Below, piece after piece: positions 27,096-37,555 of a stretch of 64,000 nucleotides of DNA. Source of the DNA: Planococcus sp. ISL-109 (lineage in GTDB: Bacteria; Bacillota; Bacilli; Bacillales_A; Planococcaceae). A model generated the notes under the pieces. That model was not told where the DNA came from. It did not search any database and saw only the letters and a list, made by a program, of their open reading frames with translations. The stretch's first letter is position 1. Every line of letters begins with the position of its first letter. The position numbers and the translations under genes are program-made. The stretch is taken from positions 834,627 through 898,626 of the forward strand of contig NZ_JAGGPW010000004.1 in NCBI RefSeq assembly GCF_018613655.1, given 5' to 3'.

Positions 27096-29527
27096 GCTCC
27101 CTCGTGATCCGCAAAGTCGCGCGGTGTGACGCCATCCATGCCGATCATCGGATGGATGCGGTGGACATTTTGCTGCGTCAGGCTTTTCGGCCCCAGTGGT
27201 TCCTGTGCGGCCGGCTGTTGTGGCGCCACTACCAATTCTTCTTCCACGCTTTGTGTGGAGGCGACTTTCAGGCGGTCCGCCAGTGTCGTCAGGCGGCTCG
27301 CATCATCGGTTCGTTCCACGCCGTAGCGGAAGACGCCCGGGTCTCCGCATAAAATGAGAAAGTCGCGGCTTCTTGTAATGCCGGTATACAACAGATTGCG
27401 CCGCAGCATTTTCATATAGCCGCGGACGACCGGCATGATGACCGTCGGAAACTCCGAGCCTTGCGCTTTGTGGATCGAGCAGCAATATGCCAGCGTCAGC
27501 TGGTTCAAATCGCTGCGCTGATACGACACTTCGATACCGTCGAACGACGCGACGAGCAGGTCCTGTTTTTCAACCGTTTCTTTCGCTTTCATGATAGCGA
27601 CGATTTCACCCATGTCGCCATTGAAGACATTGCTTTCCGGCTGGTTGACGAGCTGCAGCACTTTGTCGCCGATACGGTAGGTGATGTCACCGAACGCTAG
27701 CTCTTTGCGCGTGCCGTCGTCGTTCGGGTTGACCATTTGCTGGATCATTTTATTGAGCGCATCGATGCCGGCCGGCCCTTTGTACATCGGCGCGAGCACT
27801 TGGATGTCCTTGATCGTATGGCCTTTTGCGAGCGCGCTTTTGACCACTTTTTCGACGACCATCGGAATCTGTTCCGCTCCTGCACGGATGAACGAACGGT
27901 CGGCGGTTTTCTCCTCGATATTGTCCGGCAGTTTCCCAGCTTTCATCTGGTGCGCCAGTTCGATGATTGATGAGCCAGAACTTTGGCGGTAGATTTCCGT
28001 CAGCTCGACGGTCGGAATGCGCCCGGAGTTAAGCATATCGCGCAGCACCTGTCCCGGGCCGACCGGCGGCAATTGGTCCTGGTCCCCGACGAAAATCAAC
28101 TGGGCATCACTCGGCACCGCTTTTAACAATTGGTGGGCGAGCCAGGTGTCGACCATCGACATTTCATCGATGATGATCAATTTGCCGTCGATTTCCTTTT
28201 CAGTTTGTTCTTCCCGTTCCTGGCCATTAAAGCCGAGCAATCGGTGAATGGTCATCGCCGGAAGTTCCGTCGATTCGCTGAGGCGCTTCGCGGCACGTCC
28301 TGTCGGAGCAGCCAGAATGATCGGGAATGCTTCTTTTTTCTTGGCGTAATCTTTCGGGTCCAGCGACAAACCGTGGAGTTCTGCATACACTTCCACTAAG
28401 CCCCGGACGACCGTCGTCTTGCCGGTTCCGGGTCCGCCCGTCAGGATCATGACCGCGGAGTTAAGGCTTTTCTCGATGGCGTCGATTTGCGTCTCGGCAT
28501 AGCTCACACCTAGCCGCTCTTCCGCTTCACCAAGCGCTTTACGGATTTCTGATGATGGGAAGCCGGCGCGCGTTTCCTGTTCGGCCAGCAGCGTCTCGAG
28601 TTTCGTCGCGATGCCGACTTCCGAATAATACAGCGACGGCAAATAAAGACGGGTTTCTTCGCCCGCCACTTTGCCGTCATCGTTCAATTCAACTGCCGCT
28701 TTCGAAATCGCCTCGACCGGAATGTCTTCGCGTTGGCTCGCTTCCAGCATTTGCTTGACGAGCGGAATCAAATTCTTGGCATCGACAAACACATGCCCTT
28801 CCGATAGCGACGCCTGGTTCAAAACGTGGATGATCGCCGCTTTGATACGGTCCGGATGGCTGCCGGTCAAACCGAGCTTGGATCCGACTTCGTCAGCACG
28901 GTGGAATCCGATGCCATCGATTTCTTCTATTAGGCGGAACGGATTTTTCGTCAGCACATCAATCGTTTCTTCGCGGTACGCCTGATAAATGCGCATCCCG
29001 ATCTGCGGGCCGAATCCCCAGTCGTTCAATTGAATCATGACGCGCTCAAGCCCAAGGTTCATCTGCAAGGCCGAACGGATTGTGTCTTTCTTATCGTCCG
29101 ACAGGCGCGGCACATCGTCGAGCGCTGCCGGGTCTTCGAGAATCTTTTTAATGGCATTGGTCCCGAGCTTTTTGACAATCGTCTCGGCGGTTTTCCGGCC
29201 GATGCCGTTAAACAAATCGCTCGATAAATAATGGACGACGCCTTGTTCGGTTTCCGGCACTTCTTTCTTGAACGTCTCCGCCTGGAACTGCACGCCGTAT
29301 TTCGGATGGTTTTTAACGCTGCCGGTAAAGCGGTATTGCTCTTCTATCGACAGTTTCGGAAAATACCCGGAAACGATGATTTCTTTTTCTGCATAAGAGG
29401 AATTGGTTTGCTGGATTTTCAATTTTATGATGGAGAAAAGGTTTTGGGGGTTGTGAAAAATCGAGACGACCGGATGCCCCAGTACAAATTCACTTTCTTT
29501 TTGGAATAAATCAATCTGTCCGGACAT
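27092..29527 (-). CDS. recD2: ATP-dependent DNA helicase RecD2 (YrrC)
   Basis: Superfamily 1B 5'-3' helicase of the RecBC-independent RecD2 type, involved in fork maintenance and repair. The N-terminal extension holds an OB-like region and helix-hairpin-helix motifs ([34 protein letters not shown]). Walker A is [14 protein letters not shown], motif [19 protein letters not shown], motif [18 protein letters not shown]; the C-terminal UvrD-like domain ends in [15 protein letters not shown] and [15 protein letters not shown]. Length 811. GAGGAG lies before the ATG. Followed downstream by alaS. Confidence 0.96.
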   Translation of the reverse strand: MSGQIDLFQKESEFVLGHPVVSIFHNPQNLFSIIKLKIQQTNSSYAEKEIIVSGYFPKLSIEEQYRFTGSVKNHPKYGVQFQAETFKKEVPETEQGVVHYLSSDLFNGIGRKTAETIVKKLGTNAIKKILEDPAALDDVPRLSDDKKDTIRSALQMNLGLERVMIQLNDWGFGPQIGMRIYQAYREETIDVLTKNPFRLIEEIDGIGFHRADEVGSKLGLTGSHPDRIKAAIIHVLNQASLSEGHVFVDAKNLIPLVKQMLEASQREDIPVEAISKAAVELNDDGKVAGEETRLYLPSLYYSEVGIATKLETLLAEQETRAGFPSSEIRKALGEAEERLGVSYAETQIDAIEKSLNSAVMILTGGPGTGKTTVVRGLVEVYAELHGLSLDPKDYAKKKEAFPIILAAPTGRAAKRLSESTELPAMTIHRLLGFNGQEREEQTEKEIDGKLIIIDEMSMVDTWLAHQLLKAVPSDAQLIFVGDQDQLPPVGPGQVLRDMLNSGRIPTVELTEIYRQSSGSSIIELAHQMKAGKLPDNIEEKTADRSFIRAGAEQIPMVVEKVVKSALAKGHTIKDIQVLAPMYKGPAGIDALNKMIQQMVNPNDDGTRKELAFGDITYRIGDKVLQLVNQPESNVFNGDMGEIVAIMKAKETVEKQDLLVASFDGIEVSYQRSDLNQLTLAYCCSIHKAQGSEFPTVIMPVVRGYMKMLRRNLLYTGITRSRDFLILCGDPGVFRYGVERTDDASRLTTLADRLKVASTQSVEEELVVAPQQPAAQEPLGPKSLTQQNVHRIHPMIGMDGVTPRDFADHEGA

Positions 29528-29550
29528 AGGGCCGTCTCCTCTCTTCTTCT

Positions 29551-30210
29551 TTATTTCAATCGTTCGTTGATCATATCGTAGGCATAGCGCGCCATTTCGT
29601 TGTTTTCATCCAATTTATACGCGCGTTGCAAATGGTACATAGCGTCTTCTGTGCGGTCGCTCGATACGGCATATAAAACTCCTAAATTGTAATGGACGTC
29701 CGAATTATCAACATCCAGCTCCAAGGCGCAGACGAACTGCTGCTCAGCCATTTCGAATAATTCCAATGAAGCGAGTGCAATGCCATAGCTCAGCCGCGAC
29801 AAGACGTCTTTCCCGTCCAGCTCGACTGCCCGCTGTAAATACGGCAAAGCCAATTTCGGCTGGTCGATGCGCTCGAAGCATTTGCCGATCATATAATGGG
29901 CATCTGACCCTTCAATGCCGTTTTGGACCGCTTGTTCGTACAATTTCAGCGCTTCCTCGTAGCGTTCTGCATTGAAATATAGATTCGCCAAACCGTAAAA
30001 AGCGGTCGCCGACTGTTCATCGAGCGTCAACGCTTTTTGGAAAAAGCGTTCCGCACGATCTGTTTCGCTCATCGATGTCAGTACATGCCCGAAATTGATA
30101 TAGCCGAGCGCATCTTCTGGGTGTTGTTCGATCGCCTGCGTGAACGCCTGTATGGCATCTTCTGCACGGCCTTCCTGCAACGCTTTAATGCCGATTTCAT
30201 TATAGTTCAT
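29551..30210 (-). CDS. yrrB: Tetratricopeptide repeat protein YrrB
   Basis: A 219-residue protein built of about six TPR units (for example ALQEGRAEDAIQAFTQAIEQ, LDEQSATAFYGLANLYFNAE, VDNSDVHYNLGVLYAVSSD), with no signal peptide or membrane segment. TPRs bind partner proteins; the partner is unknown. The ATG for MNYNEIG follows GGAGGAATC, and the longer frame upstream overlaps mnmA and is not used. It lies between mnmA and recD2, the order in B. subtilis. Confidence 0.93.
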   Translation of the reverse strand: MNYNEIGIKALQEGRAEDAIQAFTQAIEQHPEDALGYINFGHVLTSMSETDRAERFFQKALTLDEQSATAFYGLANLYFNAERYEEALKLYEQAVQNGIEGSDAHYMIGKCFERIDQPKLALPYLQRAVELDGKDVLSRLSYGIALASLELFEMAEQQFVCALELDVDNSDVHYNLGVLYAVSSDRTEDAMYHLQRAYKLDENNEMARYAYDMINERLK

Positions 30211-30224
30211 CGCTGATTCCTCCG

Positions 30225-31346
<1,122 letters not shown>

Positions 31347-31359
31347 TTATTCACCTTTT

Positions 31360-32493
31360 CTATTTTTGCGCAAGGCGCTTGGTAATTTGAACCGTTTTGT
31401 CGGCTGCTTGTGTAATGTCCGTAGCTGTCAGTCCGATCCCGAAGCTGAAACGGATCGAATTGCGCAGTTCCGGCGCATCAATTCCGTACATCGCCACCAG
31501 GACGTGCGACGGATCAATCGAACCGGCTGTGCAGGCGGATCCGCTTGAGGCGGAAACTCCGGACAAATCCAAGTTGACGAGGAATGATTCGATATCGATT
31601 CCCGGTATGCTGACATTGAATATATGCGGCAATTGGTCTGTGCCATTTTCTTTGAAATCGATTGCGTGCTGCTCGAATGCGGAACGGAACAGCTCTTTAT
31701 ATTCCGTGAACGACTGGCGTTTATCTTCCATCGTTTCCTGTGCGATCTGCACCGCGGTTGCGAACGCCTGGATGGCTGGCACATTCTCAGTGCCGGCACG
31801 GCGTTTGCGCTCTTGCTCACCGCCGAACACGAGCGGCTTCAGCGGTGTGTTTTTGCGCTGGTATAAAAACCCGATGCCTTTCGGTCCGTTCACTTTATGG
31901 GCGGAAACCGATAATAGGTCGACGTTCAATCGATCGACATCGATCGGTAATAAGCCATACGCCTGCACCGCATCGGTATGGAACGTGACACCTGTTCCTT
32001 TGAGGAGCTCTCCGATTTCTGCGATTGGCTGGATCGAACCGATTTCATTATTGGCGAGCATGACCGTCACGAGAATGGTGTCAACGCGGAGTGCTTGTTT
32101 GACGTCTTCCGGATGGACGCGTCCCGTTTCATCGACCGGTAAATACGTCACTTGATAGCCTGCTTTCTCCAGTTCTTCGCATGCATGAAGAACTGCGTGA
32201 TGCTCGGCTTGAGTCGTGATGATATGGCGGCCTTCTTTGGCGTTAGCTGTGCCGAAGATCGCCAAATTGTCGGCTTCGGTTCCGCCGGATGTGAAAATGA
32301 TTTCGGGATCATCGGCGTGTATACTGTTTGCGAGTACACGCCGTGATTCATCGAGCACACGGCGTGCGTTGCGCCCGGTTTGGTGGATGCTTGACGGGTT
32401 GCCGAAATGCGCACCTAAAGCTTCAGCAAAAACTTTTGCCGCTTGCGGATGCATCGGCGAAGTCGCTGCATGGTCCAAATAAATTTGTTTCAT
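31360..32493 (-). CDS. yrvO: Cysteine desulfurase (YrvO/IscS-like)
   Basis: PLP enzyme that takes sulfur from cysteine to form enzyme persulfide. YLDHAATSPMHPQA opens the family; QAEHHAVLHACEELE holds the cofactor-stacking His, SAHKVNGPKGIGFLY the PLP Lys, and GVSASSGSACTAGSIDPSHVL the active-site Cys in a loop of IscS type. Length 377. In B. subtilis YrvO serves MnmA for tRNA thiolation, and here it also lies directly before mnmA. cymR, repressor of cysteine metabolism, is 14 bp upstream. Confidence 0.95.
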   Translation of the reverse strand: MKQIYLDHAATSPMHPQAAKVFAEALGAHFGNPSSIHQTGRNARRVLDESRRVLANSIHADDPEIIFTSGGTEADNLAIFGTANAKEGRHIITTQAEHHAVLHACEELEKAGYQVTYLPVDETGRVHPEDVKQALRVDTILVTVMLANNEIGSIQPIAEIGELLKGTGVTFHTDAVQAYGLLPIDVDRLNVDLLSVSAHKVNGPKGIGFLYQRKNTPLKPLVFGGEQERKRRAGTENVPAIQAFATAVQIAQETMEDKRQSFTEYKELFRSAFEQHAIDFKENGTDQLPHIFNVSIPGIDIESFLVNLDLSGVSASSGSACTAGSIDPSHVLVAMYGIDAPELRNSIRFSFGIGLTATDITQAADKTVQITKRLAQK

Positions 32494-32507
32494 TTTTGAT
32501 TAACTCC

Positions 32508-32924
32508 TTATATATAGAACATATAATTCTCGGTTTCGTCATCTTCTGTTTGGGCAAGGTCTTCAATCGATGTCGTATCGAGTACATTTTTCACCGCATC
32601 GCGAATCCGTCCCCACAACTCACGCTGGGGCTGCTTTTCGTCTTCGATCCCTTCGACCGGCTGGATCGGCCCTTCGAGTACACGGATAACATCTCCCGCA
32701 GAAATCTCTTTCGGATGGCGCGTCAGCATATAGCCGCCGTATGCGCCGCGCACACTTTTCACAAGCCCGGAATTGCGCAGCGGTGCCACCAATTGCTCCA
32801 AATATGCTTCCGATAAATCATTGTCCGCCGCAATCTTGCGCAACGGCACAGGTCCTGCTCCGTATTGCTTTCCTAGTGCGATCATAATCGTTAAGCCGTA
32901 GCGGCCTTTTGTTGATATTTTCAT
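32508..32924 (-). CDS. cymR: Rrf2 family cysteine metabolism repressor CymR
   Basis: Winged-helix regulator that, with cysteine synthase CysK, represses sulfur assimilation genes. Starts MKISTKGRYGLTIMIALGK; the recognition helix region is LSEAYLEQLVAPLRNSGLVKSVRGAYGGYML. The three cysteines of iron-sulfur Rrf2 proteins (IscR, NsrR) are absent, as in CymR. Length 138. First gene of cymR-yrvO-mnmA, preceded by AGGGGAG and an extended -10 promoter, divergent from rarA. Confidence 0.94.
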   Translation of the reverse strand: MKISTKGRYGLTIMIALGKQYGAGPVPLRKIAADNDLSEAYLEQLVAPLRNSGLVKSVRGAYGGYMLTRHPKEISAGDVIRVLEGPIQPVEGIEDEKQPQRELWGRIRDAVKNVLDTTSIEDLAQTEDDETENYMFYI

Positions 32925-32964
32925 ATAACTACTCCCCTAAACCTAATCGTCAATTCTTCAAATA

Positions 32965-32973
32965 AGTATAGCA
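32965..32973 (-). promoter_or_regulatory. Probable extended -10 promoter of cymR
   Basis: Minus-strand TGCTATACT, an extended -10 element, 41 bp before the cymR start. No good -35 box is seen at 17 bp. Confidence 0.5.
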
Positions 32974-32997
32974 TATCTCACCGACCATAGGCTTTCA

Positions 32998-33026
32998 ATG
33001 ACTTCCGGGCCGCAATTCGCTATACT
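32998..33026 (+). promoter_or_regulatory. Probable rarA promoter
   Basis: ATGACT (32998-33003), 17 bp, TATACT (33021-33026) on the plus strand, 33 bp before the rarA GTG. Confidence 0.55.
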
Positions 33027-33058
33027 GATGAAATGAATAGACGGAAGGAGCTTTCCTC

Positions 33059-34345
33059 GTGCAAAATGAACCTCTTGCTTTCCGTATGCGTCCGCGGACG
33101 ATCGACGAAGTTGTCGGCCAAAAAGACGCCATCGGATCCTCTACCGCACTTTATAAAATGATCAAAAGCGGCCACGTGCCGTCCATGCTGCTTTACGGCG
33201 ATCCCGGCATCGGCAAGACGTCGATCGCCCACGCCATTGCCGGCACGTCCGATTTGCCGTTCATCGCACTCAATGCGACGACGTCCGGCAAAAAAGATGT
33301 CGAAGGGGTTGTCGCGGAAGCGCGCATGACCGGTAAAGTGCTGCTGTTTTTAGATGAGATCCACCGCTTTAATAAATTGCAGCAGGACGCACTTTTGCCG
33401 CACGTCGAATCCGGCGCGATCGTATTGATCGGCGCGACGACGGAAAATCCATTCCATGACGTCAACCCGGCAATCCGTTCACGCTGCGGCGAAATCAAAC
33501 AGCTGAAGCGGCTGACGCAAGAAGACATCGTGGAACTGTTGAACAACGCCTTGTCGGACGACAAACGCGGACTCGGCCGCGAAAAAATCCGCATCTCCGA
33601 AGAACAGATTACACGCATCGCAGAAGGTACGAACGGAGATGCGCGTAAAGCTTTAACGATGCTCGAGTCGATTGTCATCGCGTCCGACGAGGAAGACGAC
33701 ACATATATCGTCGATGATGGCATCATCGAACAGATGATCAAGCGCGTCGGTGTGTTCGGCGATAAAAAAGGCTCGCATTTTTTCAATCTGTTGTCGGCCT
33801 TGCAGAAATCCGTGCGCGGCAGCGACGTCAACGCCGCCATGTACTATTTGGCTCATTTGCTGGAGAACGGCGATTTGACAGCGGTGACGAGACGCCTACT
33901 CGTGATGGCCTATGAAGATATCGGCCTCGCCAACCCGGCAGTCGGCGGTCATGTGCTGGCCGCGTGCCAGGCCGCGGACCGGCTCGGCCTTCCGGAAGCA
34001 CGCATCCCGCTCGCCCAGGCGGTCGCGGAAATGTGCTTGTCAGAGAAATCCAATTCCGCATACCGGGCGATCGATGCCGCTGCTGCCGCCATCAATAAAG
34101 GCCAAGTCGGCGAAATTCCGCCTCATTTGCGCGATACGCATTACGCAGGCAGCGCTGAACTAGGCCACGGCGGATACAAATACCCGCACGACACGCCGAT
34201 CGGTTCATTCGGCGGCTGGACTGACCAGGATTACTTGCCGAAAGAACTGAAAAAGGCGGAATTCTACAAGCCGGTCGTTGCCGGAGAAGAAAAGAAATTT
34301 GCCGGAATCTACGAAAAGCTTAAAGGATTCCGTAAGCAGAAATAA
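33059..34345 (+). CDS. rarA: Replication-associated recombination protein RarA (MgsA)
   Basis: AAA+ ATPase related to clamp loader subunits, acting at stalled replication forks. FRMRPRTIDEVVGQ opens the family; Walker A is LLYGDPGIGKTSIAHAIA, Walker B LLFLDEIHRFNKLQQD, sensor 1 IGATTENPFHDVNPAIRSR; the C-terminal MgsA domain includes KKGSHFFNLLSALQKSVRGSDVNAAMYYLA. Length 428. GTG start behind AAGGAG. Divergent from cymR, and the only plus-strand gene here between yqzM-pssA and the amidase. Confidence 0.96.
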   Translation: MQNEPLAFRMRPRTIDEVVGQKDAIGSSTALYKMIKSGHVPSMLLYGDPGIGKTSIAHAIAGTSDLPFIALNATTSGKKDVEGVVAEARMTGKVLLFLDEIHRFNKLQQDALLPHVESGAIVLIGATTENPFHDVNPAIRSRCGEIKQLKRLTQEDIVELLNNALSDDKRGLGREKIRISEEQITRIAEGTNGDARKALTMLESIVIASDEEDDTYIVDDGIIEQMIKRVGVFGDKKGSHFFNLLSALQKSVRGSDVNAAMYYLAHLLENGDLTAVTRRLLVMAYEDIGLANPAVGGHVLAACQAADRLGLPEARIPLAQAVAEMCLSEKSNSAYRAIDAAAAAINKGQVGEIPPHLRDTHYAGSAELGHGGYKYPHDTPIGSFGGWTDQDYLPKELKKAEFYKPVVAGEEKKFAGIYEKLKGFRKQK

Positions 34346-34378
34346 AACAATATGCTTCAGGCAAGAATTGAACAATGA

Positions 34379-34418
34379 AAAACGGACAGAGAATCGAATA
34401 TTCTCTGTCCGTTTTTTT
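34379..34418 (+). terminator. rarA terminator
   Basis: A perfect 16-bp stem (AAAACGGACAGAGAAT/ATTCTCTGTCCGTTTT) with a five-base loop and a T7 run on the plus strand. Confidence 0.92.
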
Positions 34419-34449
34419 GGTTGTCGAGAAACCCTATTAAACGTGTTTT

Positions 34450-34575
34450 TTCGAAGCTTACCACTCGCTTTCCGTGGGGCGGGAATCGAGCCTCCTCATC
34501 CGCTTCGCGGCCTGCGGGGTCTCTCAAACCCGCTGATCCCACAGGAGCCGAGCGGACGCTTCTCCAAACCACTAA
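34450..34575 (+). repeat. Dispersed palindromic intergenic repeat, copy A
   Basis: Gene-free sequence between the rarA terminator and tcdA (34419-34673). It carries GCTTTCCG.GGGG.GGGAATC, GAGCCTCCTC, CTGCGGGGTCTCTCAAACCC and ATCCC.C.GGAG, which recur inverted at 62180-62290. Internal dyads (GCGGG/CCCGC, GAGCCTCCTC/GAGGA) suggest a folded transcript. An open frame of about 100 codons crosses it but is repeat-derived and not convincing as a gene. Confidence 0.8.
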
Positions 34576-34673
34576 GACATCTCACTTGATTTTTTGTTGT
34601 ATTGAAAAGCTGAGCTTATTCTAAATATAGAAGATGATCAACTTCTTCAACACTCTGTCCGCTTTTTTATCAA

Positions 34674-35435
34674 TTATTGATTGACGCGCTGGATGTGGAT
34701 CGATTTGGTGATTTGGTTGACGACCCAGCTCGCTGCGATCAAGCCGACGGTCGATGGCGCGAAGGCATTCGACGATGGCGGCATTTGCGCTTTGCGGATC
34801 GGCGCGTCTTTTTTGCCGACGGTCTCGACGATATCCTCACGGACAACGATCGGGCTTTCGTCGGAAAAGATGACCGGAACGCCTTTGCGTATTCCGGCTT
34901 GTTTCAGTTTCTTGCGGATCATTTTTGCCAGCGGATCGGTATGCGTCTTGGAAATATCCGCAATCTGGAAACGCGTCGGGTCTGTCTTGTTGGCGGCCCC
35001 CATGCTGGAGATGATCGGAATGCGGCGGCTGTAGCATTGTTTGATCAAATGGACTTTGTAGATCAAGGTATCGGATGCATCGATGACGTAATCCGGATGG
35101 TGGCTGAAAAACTCTTCAAACGTCTCTTCTGTGTAAAACATATGGAGCGTCACGACTTCACAATCCGGATTGACGTCCGCGATGCGTTTTTTCATCACCT
35201 CGACTTTAGACTGGCCGATCGTCGAGATGTTCGCCACTAATTGGCGGTTGATATTGGTGATATCGACATCGTCTTTATCGACGAGAATGATTTTTCCGAC
35301 TCCGCTTCTCGCACAAGCTTCAGCTGCAAACGAGCCTACTCCTCCGACACCCAGTATGGCGACTGAAGATCCTTTCACCAGCTCCATTCCTTCTTTGCCG
35401 ATGGCGAGTTCATTTCTTGAAAATTGATGTAACAT
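34674..35435 (-). CDS. tcdA: tRNA threonylcarbamoyladenosine dehydratase TcdA (YrvM)
   Basis: E1-like, ATP-dependent enzyme that cyclises t6A37 in tRNA to ct6A. NELAIGKEGMELVKGSSVAILGVGGVGSFAAEACARSG carries the nucleotide-binding glycine loop (about residues 28-34), INRQLVANISTIGQSKVE and DASDTLIYKVHLIKQC follow. The 253 residues use the ATG about ten bases from AAAGG; a GTG two codons upstream is possible. TcdA works with a desulfurase and sulfur carrier in E. coli. The 6S RNA gene lies upstream, as in B. subtilis. Confidence 0.94.
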   Translation of the reverse strand: MLHQFSRNELAIGKEGMELVKGSSVAILGVGGVGSFAAEACARSGVGKIILVDKDDVDITNINRQLVANISTIGQSKVEVMKKRIADVNPDCEVVTLHMFYTEETFEEFFSHHPDYVIDASDTLIYKVHLIKQCYSRRIPIISSMGAANKTDPTRFQIADISKTHTDPLAKMIRKKLKQAGIRKGVPVIFSDESPIVVREDIVETVGKKDAPIRKAQMPPSSNAFAPSTVGLIAASWVVNQITKSIHIQRVNQ

Positions 35436-35494
35436 ATTCACACTGCCTTTCCGGGTTCAATGTTGATGTGGATAATAGGGATTATACACATAGA

Positions 35495-35521
35495 AAATCC
35501 CCCCGGCAAATGCCGGAGGGA
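35495..35521 (-). terminator. Terminator downstream of 6S RNA
   Basis: Stem TCCC.CCGGCA/TGCCGG.GGGA with one mismatch and TTTTCT on the minus strand, about 20 bases after the likely 6S RNA end. Confidence 0.75.
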
Positions 35522-35535
35522 ATTGAATTCGTTAT

Positions 35536-35728
35536 AAAAGAAGAATCCCGATCGTGCCGTCTTTTGTGGTGCGCATCGTTTGAACCCGCTTATAGCAGGT
35601 GGGTGACCGCATCGTCACTTATAACTTCCCGTTAAGGCATGTTAGCCATGACAATATATAGGTCTCCCGACGACAAAATGTTGGGTCAAAATCGAATTGC
35701 TAAAAACGAACACATCAGGACTCTCTAT
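35536..35728 (-). ncRNA. bsrA: 6S RNA (BsrA-like)
   Basis: Minus-strand RNA of about 190 bases between aspS and tcdA, the bsrA locus of B. subtilis. It has the family's long closing stem (AGTCCTGATGTG near the 5' end against CGATCGGGATT near the 3' end) and the conserved block GGTCACCCACCTGCT...AGCGGGTTCAAACGATGCG. 6S RNA binds the housekeeping RNA polymerase holoenzyme and mimics an open promoter. Ends are estimated from the promoter and the closing stem. Confidence 0.92.
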
Positions 35729-35734
35729 ACACGT

Positions 35735-35763
35735 ATAGTAGCATAACCTGAAATAATGCACAA
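35735..35763 (-). promoter_or_regulatory. Probable 6S RNA promoter
   Basis: Minus-strand TTGTGC (35758-35763), 17 bp, TACTAT (35735-35740) with an extended TGC just upstream of the -10. Confidence 0.6.
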
Positions 35764-35768
35764 GCCTT

Positions 35769-37553
35769 TTACTCTGAATATTTTTCACTATTCTGAATAG
35801 TCACTGATAAGTTCAATTCTTCCAATTGTGCTGAAGATACCGCACTTGGCGCTTGTGTCAGCATATCGCTGGCGGAAGCGGTTTTCGGGAATGCGATCGT
35901 ATCGCGCAAGTTCGTGCGCCCGGCGAGAATCATGACGAGTCGATCGAGGCCGAATGCAATTCCTCCGTGCGGCGGCGTGCCGTATTCGAATGCCTCCAAC
36001 AAGAAGCCGAATTGTTCGGTCGCTTCTTCTTTTGAGAATCCGAGCACTTCGAACATTTTCTCCTGGATGTCGCGGCGGTAAATACGCGCAGAACCGCCAC
36101 CTAGTTCATAACCGTTCAAAACAAGATCATACGCTTGTGCACGGACGTTTTGCGGTTCACTCGACAGCTTGTCGAGGTCTTCCTCAAACGGCATCGTGAA
36201 CGGATGATGGGCTGCGTAATAGCGTCCGTCTTTGTCATCGTATTCAAGCAGCGGCCAGTCAGTGATCCACATGAATTTGAAAATCGACTGGTCGATCAAA
36301 TCCAGGTCTTTGCCGAGCTTCAAGCGCAACGCACCGAGTGCATCTGCAACAACCGTTTTCAAATCGGCGACGAATAATAACAAATCGCCCGCTTCCGCTC
36401 CGGCTGTGCTGATCAAGCTATCAGCCGCTTGTCCTTCGAAAAACTTGGCAATCGGCCCTTTGACGCCGCCTTGTTCGACTTTCAGCCACGCCAAACCTTT
36501 CGCTCCGTAACGCGCAGCGTATTCGCCGAGCGCATCGATGTCTTTGCGTGAATAATTGGCGGCTTGCCCTTTGGCGTTGATCAATTTGACTTGACCGCCG
36601 GCTTCTACCGCTCCGGTAAAGACTTTAAACGCCGAATCTTTAACGAGCTCCGAGACGTCGATCAACTCCATGCCGAAACGCACATCCGGTTTATCGGAAC
36701 CGAACCGGTCTATCGCATCCTGATGGCTCATGCGCTCGAAGTTTGCATCGATGTCGATGCCCTTAACGTCTTTCATCACTTTAGCCATCAGGCGCTCGTT
36801 CAATTCGATGATGTCTTCCATTGTCTGGAAGCTCATCTCCATATCGATTTGCGTAAATTCCGGCTGGCGGTCAGCGCGCAAATCTTCATCGCGGAAACAG
36901 CGTGCGATTTGGTAGTACTTATCGACACCGGACACCATGAGCATTTGTTTGAACAATTGCGGCGATTGTGGCAAGGCATAAAATTCGCCATCATGCACGC
37001 GGCTCGGCACGAGATAGTCACGCGCGCCTTCCGGTGTGGATTTCGTGAGAATCGGTGTTTCCACGTCCAAAAACCCTTCGTTATCGAGAAAATTGCGGAC
37101 AGTCTTCGTAACATCCGAGCGCATTTTCAAGGTTTCGTACATGGTGGGACGGCGCAAGTCCAAATAACGGTATTTCAAGCGTAAATCTTCGCTGACGTGA
37201 GTTTGGTCTTCGATTGCGAACGGCGGGTTTTTCGCAGCATTGATGATTTCGGCGTTGTCGACCTGCACTTCGACTTTTCCTGTTTTCATCGACGCGTTCA
37301 CTTGGCCCGCCGACCGTTCGACTACCAGTCCATCGATATGGACGACAAATTCATTGCGCAGCGATTCGCCGATTTTCGACGCTTGTTCTGAGATCTCTGG
37401 ATTGAAGACCACTTGGACGATACCGGAACGGTCGCGGACATCGACAAAGATCAAACCTCCTAGGTCACGGCGTTTACGAACCCAGCCTTTCAATGATACG
37501 CGCTGGCCGATGACCGTTTCGTTAACTTCTCCACAATAATGTGTTCTTGACAT
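35769..37553 (-). CDS. aspS: Aspartate--tRNA ligase
   Basis: Class IIb synthetase for tRNA-Asp. N-terminal OB anticodon domain ([32 protein letters not shown]), motif 1-2 region with [21 protein letters not shown], the bacterial GAD insertion domain (about 290-420), and motif 3 [21 protein letters not shown]. Length 594. GGAGG precedes the ATG, which lies two bases past hisS; the two synthetases are translated from one T-box-controlled transcript. Confidence 0.98.
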   Translation of the reverse strand: MSRTHYCGEVNETVIGQRVSLKGWVRKRRDLGGLIFVDVRDRSGIVQVVFNPEISEQASKIGESLRNEFVVHIDGLVVERSAGQVNASMKTGKVEVQVDNAEIINAAKNPPFAIEDQTHVSEDLRLKYRYLDLRRPTMYETLKMRSDVTKTVRNFLDNEGFLDVETPILTKSTPEGARDYLVPSRVHDGEFYALPQSPQLFKQMLMVSGVDKYYQIARCFRDEDLRADRQPEFTQIDMEMSFQTMEDIIELNERLMAKVMKDVKGIDIDANFERMSHQDAIDRFGSDKPDVRFGMELIDVSELVKDSAFKVFTGAVEAGGQVKLINAKGQAANYSRKDIDALGEYAARYGAKGLAWLKVEQGGVKGPIAKFFEGQAADSLISTAGAEAGDLLLFVADLKTVVADALGALRLKLGKDLDLIDQSIFKFMWITDWPLLEYDDKDGRYYAAHHPFTMPFEEDLDKLSSEPQNVRAQAYDLVLNGYELGGGSARIYRRDIQEKMFEVLGFSKEEATEQFGFLLEAFEYGTPPHGGIAFGLDRLVMILAGRTNLRDTIAFPKTASASDMLTQAPSAVSSAQLEELNLSVTIQNSEKYSE

Positions 37554-37555
37554 AA

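Noticed and set aside
26800-27135. In-frame 112-codon N-terminal extension of alaS
   Set aside because: The extension covers the T-box, its terminator and promoter; AGGAGG and the family N-terminus place the start at 26799.
34278-34589. Open frame of about 103 codons downstream of rarA
   Set aside because: It overlaps the rarA end, runs through a strong terminator, and its C-terminal half is encoded by the dispersed repeat; no ribosome binding site.
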